Assembly: GCA_031284665.1 (NCBI GenBank) | Contig: JAITXR010000167.1 | Coordinates: forward strand, 1-10,642 | Origin: Paludibacter sp. | GTDB taxonomy: Bacteria > Bacteroidota > Bacteroidia > Bacteroidales > Paludibacteraceae | DNA length: 10,642 nt | Reading direction: 5' to 3' | Shown here: positions 6,194-10,642 of the stretch, piece after piece | How the letters are laid out: each line of letters opens with the position of its first letter | Numbering within the stretch: position 1 is the stretch's first letter | Program-made: the position numbers and the translations under genes | The notes under the pieces: model-generated | The model's input: only the letters and a program-made list of their open reading frames with translations | What the model was told of the DNA's origin: nothing | Database searches by the model: none

Positions 6194-7186
6194 CTATAAA
6201 TTTCTGAATCCCATAATTGTTCGGACTTCTTTTAATGTTTTTGCAGCACTTTCGCGGGCTTTTTCGGCTCCTATTTTAGTGATTTTATTGAGATAATCGG
6301 TATTATTTTTTATATCGTTAATTTTTTCACGAATGGGTGCAGTGGTAATAATTATATCTTCGGCAAGTTGTTTTTTCAACGAGCCGTACCACTTACTTTG
6401 CCCTGTATTCCACAGTTCTTCGTAATGCGCCACAACTTCGGGTGCCGAAACAATTTTTAGCAGCGTAAATAAATTTGCGATACAATCGGGTTTTTGCGAA
6501 TTTTCGCCTTCCGGTCCGTTATCGGTCAATGCGCCTTTTACTTTTTTCTCAATGGTTTTTGGGTCGTCAACCAAATAAATGGCATTTCCTTCCGATTTTC
6601 CCATTTTGCCGCTACCATCAAGTCCGGGAATTTTGACTAAATTTTCGCTCGAAATAAAAGCAGTCGGTTGTTTGAAAAAATTTACTCCGTAGCGATTATT
6701 AAATCTACCGGCATAGTTGCGCGTCATTTCCAAATGCTGCTCTTGGTCTTTGCCAACCGGCACATAATCAGCATTATGGATAAGAATATCAGTAGCCATC
6801 AGCACAGGATAAGTGAGCAATCCGGCATTCACATTATTTGGATTTTGGCGGGCTTTTTCCTTAAACGAAACCGTTTTTTCCAATTCGCCCAAATACGCTT
6901 GCATATTCATAAGCAAGTAAAGTTCGGCAATTTCGGGCACATCGCTTTGTAGATACAAAGTGGCTTTCTCAGGATTAATACCGCAGGCAAGATATTCCGA
7001 TAATACGTTTAACACATTAGCAACTAACAGTTTAGGGTCAGGATGTGTGGTTAGCGAGTGCCAATCGGCAACAAAAAAATAGCAATTATGTTCTTCTTGC
7101 ATAGCGAGAAAATTGCGCAATGCGCCGTAATAATTTCCCAGATGCAAATTTCCGGTTGGGCGGATGCCACTAACAACGGTTTTCAT
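6194..7186 (-). CDS. trpS: Tryptophan--tRNA ligase
   Basis: Charges tRNA-Trp with tryptophan in the cytoplasm. The 330-residue length is normal for a bacterial class I TrpRS. The HIGH signature appears as PTGNLHLGNY (10-19) and the KMSKS loop as GKMGKSEGN (193-201), with Gly in place of the first Ser. Also typical are ADWHSLTTHPD (40-50), LYLQSDVPE (77-85), the tryptophan-pocket stretch YPVLMATDILIHNADYVPVGKDQEQHLE (split as 126-137 and 138-153; Asp133 is the likely indole-contacting residue), and the helical anticodon-binding C-terminus. The start ATG at 7184-7186 gives the standard MKTVVSGIRPTG beginning. The stop is TAG, useful evidence that TAG is an ordinary stop codon in this genome. 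It lies 29 bp downstream of the Lrp/AsnC gene on the same strand, so co-transcription is likely, and no separate promoter is visible in the gap. Confidence 0.97.
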   Translation of the reverse strand: MKTVVSGIRPTGNLHLGNYYGALRNFLAMQEEHNCYFFVADWHSLTTHPDPKLLVANVLNVLSEYLACGINPEKATLYLQSDVPEIAELYLLMNMQAYLGELEKTVSFKEKARQNPNNVNAGLLTYPVLMATDILIHNADYVPVGKDQEQHLEMTRNYAGRFNNRYGVNFFKQPTAFISSENLVKIPGLDGSGKMGKSEGNAIYLVDDPKTIEKKVKGALTDNGPEGENSQKPDCIANLFTLLKIVSAPEVVAHYEELWNTGQSKWYGSLKKQLAEDIIITTAPIREKINDIKNNTDYLNKITKIGAEKARESAAKTLKEVRTIMGFRNL

Positions 7187-7215
7187 TTAAAAATAATGTG
7201 TTAAAAATAAGCAAG

Positions 7216-7671
7216 TTAATCAAGAGATATGGGGCGGCTAATATGTTGGTCGAGCGAGGCAAGAGTTTCGGTCGAAACTACACCGGGGATTTCTTGTATT
7301 TGCAGGTTTAGCAACCTCATCAAATGCTCGTCGTTGAAAACATACAGTTTAATAAGAATGCTATAATTACCAAGTGTGTAGTGCGATTCGACAATCTCGG
7401 GGATTTTCTCGAGTTCTTGCACCACTTCGCGGTATTGCGACCCTTTTTCGAGTTTAATACCAACATATACGCACATTTGATAGCCAAGTTTTTTGGGATT
7501 TACCCAATAGCCTGATCCTGTAATCACTTTAAGTTCAATAAGATGCTGCACGCGTTGATGAATTGCGGCACGCGAAACTCCACACTCGGCGGCTACATCT
7601 TTAAAAGGTAGTTTAGCATTTCGTGTGATTATTTTCAAGATTTTACGGTCTAAAGCGTCTAATTTTTCCAT
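7216..7671 (-). CDS. Lrp/AsnC-family transcriptional regulator
   Basis: A DNA-binding regulator that usually senses an amino acid or related small molecule and works as dimers and octamers. The 151-residue length is typical. The N-terminal winged helix-turn-helix opens LDALDRKILKIITRNAKLPFKDVAAECGVSR (split at residues 4-20 and 21-34), with the recognition helix around VSRAAIHQRVQHLI (32-45) and the wing at VITGSGYWVNPKKLGY (49-64). The C-terminal RAM ligand-sensing domain (~66-145) includes VYVGIKLEKG, VVQELEKIPEIVESHYTLGNYSILIKLYV and IPGVVSTET. It is followed after 29 bp by trpS, so an aromatic amino-acid signal is a tempting ligand, but that rests only on position. The TAATTTTG box upstream is the best promoter candidate. 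The effector cannot be read from sequence. Confidence 0.93.
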   Translation of the reverse strand: MEKLDALDRKILKIITRNAKLPFKDVAAECGVSRAAIHQRVQHLIELKVITGSGYWVNPKKLGYQMCVYVGIKLEKGSQYREVVQELEKIPEIVESHYTLGNYSILIKLYVFNDEHLMRLLNLQIQEIPGVVSTETLASLDQHISRPISLD

Positions 7672-7725
7672 AATAAATTTCGGGGTTAATATTGTTTTTT
7701 ATTTTTCTTGTGTACAAATAGACAA

Positions 7726-7759
7726 CAAAATTATCAATTTTTTATATCATTAGACTAAA
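7726..7759 (-). promoter_or_regulatory. Candidate promoter of the lrp-trpS unit
   Basis: Read on the minus strand, TAATTTTG (7733-7726) matches the Bacteroidota -7 consensus TAnnTTTG exactly and lies about 55 bases before the Lrp start codon. TTTAG (7759-7755), about 21 bases further upstream, is an imperfect -33 element. An identical TAATTTTG word also occurs at 7784-7777 with no good upstream partner. The surroundings are very AT-rich, so chance matches are expected. Confidence 0.4.
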
Positions 7760-7841
7760 TTTTGTGTATTTTTTTTCAAAATTAATATTATTTACCAATT
7801 TCTTATTATTTTTCTTACATTTTGAAAAAATTAATTGATAA

Positions 7842-7871
7842 ACAATGTGCCAATGCACAATGTGCTAATGA
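7842..7871. repeat. 15-bp imperfect direct repeat, two copies
   Basis: ACAATGTGCCAATGC (7842-7856) and ACAATGTGCTAATGA (7857-7871) abut and differ at two positions. The junction also forms TGTGC-CAAT-GCACA (7846-7859), a 5-bp hairpin. On the minus strand it is followed within about 20 bases by an AT-rich, T-rich stretch, so it might serve as a weak terminator for malQ. The word ACAATGTG recurs at the extreme right edge of the window (10635-10642), upstream of malQ. Confidence 0.85.
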
Positions 7872-7895
7872 AGAAATTAAGAAATGTAGAAATTA
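7872..7895. repeat. 8-bp direct repeat, three copies
   Basis: AGAAATTA, AGAAATGT and AGAAATTA follow one another without gaps, directly after the 15-bp repeats and eight bases before the malQ stop codon. This is low-complexity word-repeat DNA. The rest of the 231-bp gap (7672-7841) is AT-rich and holds only the candidate promoter boxes. Confidence 0.85.
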
Positions 7896-7902
7896 AAAAT
7901 TA

Positions 7903-10560
7903 TTATCGGAAATTCTTCAATTTTTCGCTTAGCGCGTTTGATTTTAGCAGTTTTTCGAGAGTGATGTGCATACGGTAACGCCAATAGTGTTGCGGATTTG
8001 CAGGAATATTGATGCGCTCCTCTGCCGGATTTGCACGACGAAGTTTACCGTCAATCGCCAGCCAGTCCTGCAAGGGCAAAATTGTGAGCATTGCCGGTGA
8101 ATTTAAGTGCTTTTCGATAATTTGCCAACAAATTTCAGGTGTTGCATCTTCGGGTGCTGCGCCGGTATTCCAAAGCATTTCGTTGAAAAATTGCTGAGTA
8201 ATATTGCGGTCTTCTGTCCACCAAAGCCGAATCGGCGACATATCGTGAGTCGAGGTGGTGCAAACCGATAAATACGGGATTGTGTTCAGATTTTCAAACT
8301 TCTTTTGCGGGTCTTTGGGCATTCGCTGTATTTCGAGGCTGATAATTTGTAACTCGCGCAAAACTGCCGGTACACAATCGGGTATCATTCCCAAATCTTC
8401 GCCACACACCAGCATATTAGTTGAATTTATAAGTGTCGGTAATTTTTTCATTGCCTGTTGACCCCAAAATTCATTGTGTCGCTCGTAGAAAAAATGATTA
8501 TACAAACGATTATAAACGGATTTTGTATTTTCGTCGAGGTCGCGATACGAATAGGTAGTTTGTGCCGTAATACGGGGATGAAACTTGTTAGGCTCGCGTC
8601 TGTCGCGCACAAAAAGTACTTCGTTGCAAAGGGCGTAAAGTCCGTTGCGCAGTATGTCGGTTTTGTCGTCGGTTTTGCCGGCAAACAACAATTTGATTTT
8701 TTGTTGCGTATTGCAAAATTCTTTGAGTTCAAATATCTGCCAAGCAATGGGATTTAAGTAATTTTCAATAACTTCGGCTGTATATTCTCCAAAAATATTA
8801 CTCAAAAAATGCTCGTGAATATAAGGATTTGTCATCCGATATTCGTCGAACCAACACATCCAATTTTTTATTTCGTCTTCGGTAAATGGCAGTGCAGGAC
8901 TGAAATATCCGAGTAAACCCTGAACGGAATGTTGCGGAATTTCCCATATTCTGAAGAATCCCAAAATATGGTCGATTCTATAAGCGTCGAAATAATCCGC
9001 CATTTTGCGAAAACGCTTTGCCCACCAACTGTAACCGTCGGCAGCCATTCGCTCCCAATTATAGGTCGGGAAACCCCAATTTTGTCCGAAAACCGAAAAA
9101 TCGTCGGGCGGCGCACCGGTTTGTGTATCAAGGTTAAAAAGTTGCGGCTCAACCCACGCCTCAACGCTGGCACGCGAAATCCCGATAGGAATATCACCTT
9201 TCAAAATTACTTCGTTTTGATGTGCATATTCCTTAATTTCAGACAGTTGCGTATGCAAAAGAAATTGCGTAAAATAGACCTGTTCCACTCCGGCACGGAA
9301 ATTTTTATCTTTATCAATAGTCTTTTGCAGGGCTTGTTTATCGAAACGGCTGAACGAAGTCCAAACATTGAAATCGGCAGTCGAAAATTTATCACGCAAT
9401 TGCGTAAATGCGGCGTAAGGAAAAAGCCATTCCTCATTACGCGCAAAAAAATCGGCAAACGCTTTGGTTTTTAAGGTTTTAGCCCCAATTTCGGCAAACA
9501 GGTCGCACAAATAATCTTCTTTTAATGCCAGCACTTGCTCGTAGTCGATTTCGGGTAAAGTATTTAGTGCGTTTGCTTTTGATTGATAAGCGGCAAATTT
9601 CGCTTTGTCGGCAAGCGGAAATTGCGCCAAACCAAGATAAACAGGGTGCAGTGCGTAAATCGAAATAGCGTTGTAAGGATAAGAATCCGTCCATTTATGA
9701 GTGATAGTGGTATCGTTAATCGGCAAAATTTGGATTATTTTCATTCCCAAATTTGTAGCCCAATCAATCATTAATTTCAAATCGGAAAATTCGCCGATAC
9801 CAAAACTTTTTTCGGAGCGCAAAGCAAAAACCGGCACAGCCACGCCCGTAGTTTTCCAATGCAGCCAATTGCGTTTATATTGCAGTTCGAGCACGTGAAC
9901 GCTATTGTCGTTTCGCTTTTCGACAGGATAAAGTGTGCGATTATTGCCTTCTTCCCAATGTGTAATTTTTTTGGTTTCGAGGTCTAAAATAGCAAGTTTA
10001 AATTCTGTTGGACTTGTAATTTTCTGCGCATTTAGCACCACTTGCCATCGTCCATATTCTGCGGCTTGCAGTTCGATTGCTTTTTCGGCGTTCCAATTAC
10101 CAAAATAATCGCCTGCACCAGATAATATAAGTTTTTGATTTTTAGCAATATATGGACAAATCACATTTAGCAGAATGGAATTTTTCAGATATTTTGCTTG
10201 AAATGCTTTTGTGTTTTGCGCAAAAAAACTGTCGGTAAAAGCCGAAGTATAAAGGAAACGTTGCGGCGGAGTGTCGTGCCATAAATCGTGCAAAGCAAAA
10301 TTCTTTGCCGAGTCGAGTTTTACAGAGCGAGCCTTGCCCCATTCGCGGCGGACAATGCGCTTGCCTTCCTTCACAAGATAAACATATTCAATATTATCAG
10401 CATCTGCCGTTTCTACTTCGCCTGTCCAAATGCAATTGCCATCAGGAACGAGCAAAAGTGCTTTTTCGTCGTGCCACTCGCCAAGTTGCGGCAAGTTTCC
10501 CAACACTGCTATATTCTGCCCAAATGCAGTGTGATAATCGATAGTGAAAGTGATTTTCAT
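7903..10560 (-). CDS. malQ: 4-alpha-glucanotransferase, DPE2-like, with two N-terminal CBM20 domains
   Basis: A cytoplasmic GH77 amylomaltase that moves glucan chains between maltodextrins and releases glucose, serving maltose and starch-oligosaccharide use. The 885 residues comprise a CBM20 starch-binding domain (~1-95; FGQNIAVLGNLPQLGEWH), a second CBM20 (~125-230; LILSGAGDYFGNWN), then the GH77 barrel from ~240 (VAVPVFALRSEKSFGIGEF, DSYPYNAISIYALHP, LKGDIPIGISRASVEAW). All three catalytic acids are present: nucleophile Asp530 in RIDH, acid/base Glu721 in GEDLG, and Asp773 in STHD. The nucleophile and acid/base are 191 residues apart, against about 47 in Thermus MalQ, because an insertion (~545-710) splits the barrel as in plant cytosolic DPE2. 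ATG 10560 starts the CBM20 directly; an in-frame TTG 33 bases upstream lies in the promoter box. It is the first minus-strand gene in view, 231 bp before the Lrp gene, and no other starch genes are in the window. Confidence 0.95.
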   Translation of the reverse strand: MKITFTIDYHTAFGQNIAVLGNLPQLGEWHDEKALLLVPDGNCIWTGEVETADADNIEYVYLVKEGKRIVRREWGKARSVKLDSAKNFALHDLWHDTPPQRFLYTSAFTDSFFAQNTKAFQAKYLKNSILLNVICPYIAKNQKLILSGAGDYFGNWNAEKAIELQAAEYGRWQVVLNAQKITSPTEFKLAILDLETKKITHWEEGNNRTLYPVEKRNDNSVHVLELQYKRNWLHWKTTGVAVPVFALRSEKSFGIGEFSDLKLMIDWATNLGMKIIQILPINDTTITHKWTDSYPYNAISIYALHPVYLGLAQFPLADKAKFAAYQSKANALNTLPEIDYEQVLALKEDYLCDLFAEIGAKTLKTKAFADFFARNEEWLFPYAAFTQLRDKFSTADFNVWTSFSRFDKQALQKTIDKDKNFRAGVEQVYFTQFLLHTQLSEIKEYAHQNEVILKGDIPIGISRASVEAWVEPQLFNLDTQTGAPPDDFSVFGQNWGFPTYNWERMAADGYSWWAKRFRKMADYFDAYRIDHILGFFRIWEIPQHSVQGLLGYFSPALPFTEDEIKNWMCWFDEYRMTNPYIHEHFLSNIFGEYTAEVIENYLNPIAWQIFELKEFCNTQQKIKLLFAGKTDDKTDILRNGLYALCNEVLFVRDRREPNKFHPRITAQTTYSYRDLDENTKSVYNRLYNHFFYERHNEFWGQQAMKKLPTLINSTNMLVCGEDLGMIPDCVPAVLRELQIISLEIQRMPKDPQKKFENLNTIPYLSVCTTSTHDMSPIRLWWTEDRNITQQFFNEMLWNTGAAPEDATPEICWQIIEKHLNSPAMLTILPLQDWLAIDGKLRRANPAEERINIPANPQHYWRYRMHITLEKLLKSNALSEKLKNFR

Positions 10561-10590
10561 AAAGTTTGAGTTTTTACATTCATTTTGGAG

Positions 10591-10598
10591 CAAAAATA
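10591..10598 (-). promoter_or_regulatory. Candidate malQ promoter (-7 box)
   Basis: On the minus strand TATTTTTG (10598-10591) matches TAnnTTTG, about 30 bases upstream of the malQ start codon. A clear -33 TTTG at the expected spacing is not seen. The window ends 44 bases beyond it, so further upstream control sites would be outside view. Confidence 0.4.
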
Positions 10599-10642
10599 AA
10601 CATTTTTTTTCAATATTGATTAGTGATTAATAAAACAATGTG

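Noticed and set aside
8929..9474. 181-codon open frame on the + strand
   Set aside because: It lies entirely antisense within the conserved GH77 coding region, and its translation shows no domain or family resemblance.
10561..10593. Upstream TTG start extending malQ by 11 residues
   Set aside because: The TTG lies in the candidate -7 promoter box, and the ATG at 10560 starts directly at the CBM20 domain.

Overview
The window looks like chromosomal DNA from an uncultured or little-studied member of the Bacteroidota, probably a Bacteroidales-like anaerobe. Five things point this way: the C-terminal part of a type IX-secreted surface protein; a carbamoyltransferase of the N-succinylornithine type first described in Bacteroides fragilis; a long MalQ with two starch-binding domains and a split catalytic domain; start regions with almost no Shine-Dalgarno signal; and upstream boxes that fit the Bacteroidota -7 consensus TAnnTTTG. 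The DNA is AT-rich. No rRNA, tRNA, CRISPR array, transposase, integrase or phage gene is visible.

Layout. 1-1277 (+): the C-terminal ~425 residues of a secreted surface protein whose start lies before the window. 1278-1844: a 567-base non-coding region packed with structure. It holds purine/pyrimidine word repeats, a 10-bp repeat (three copies) running straight into an 11-bp repeat (three copies), and then seven perfect inverted repeats within about 260 bp. 1866-6149 (+): a close-packed, probably co-transcribed set of N-succinylornithine carbamoyltransferase (argF'), a lipoprotein gene broken by one in-frame TAG, and a large exported helical-repeat protein. 6194-10560 (-): malQ, then after 231 bp an Lrp/AsnC regulator and trpS, the last two spaced like an operon. 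The two gene blocks converge at about 6150-6193.

How the genes work together. Most are unrelated housekeeping or metabolic functions: arginine biosynthesis through succinylated intermediates, tryptophan charging of tRNA, and maltose/maltodextrin recycling. Two parts stand out. One is the lipoprotein plus exported-repeat-protein pair, which I cannot assign a function and whose first gene carries a nonsense codon here. The other is the hairpin cluster before argF'. Nearly all its hairpins have three-base loops, and two are diverged inverted copies of one element with a compensating base-pair change. This is the signature of a REP-like palindromic repeat family rather than of a gene-specific leader.
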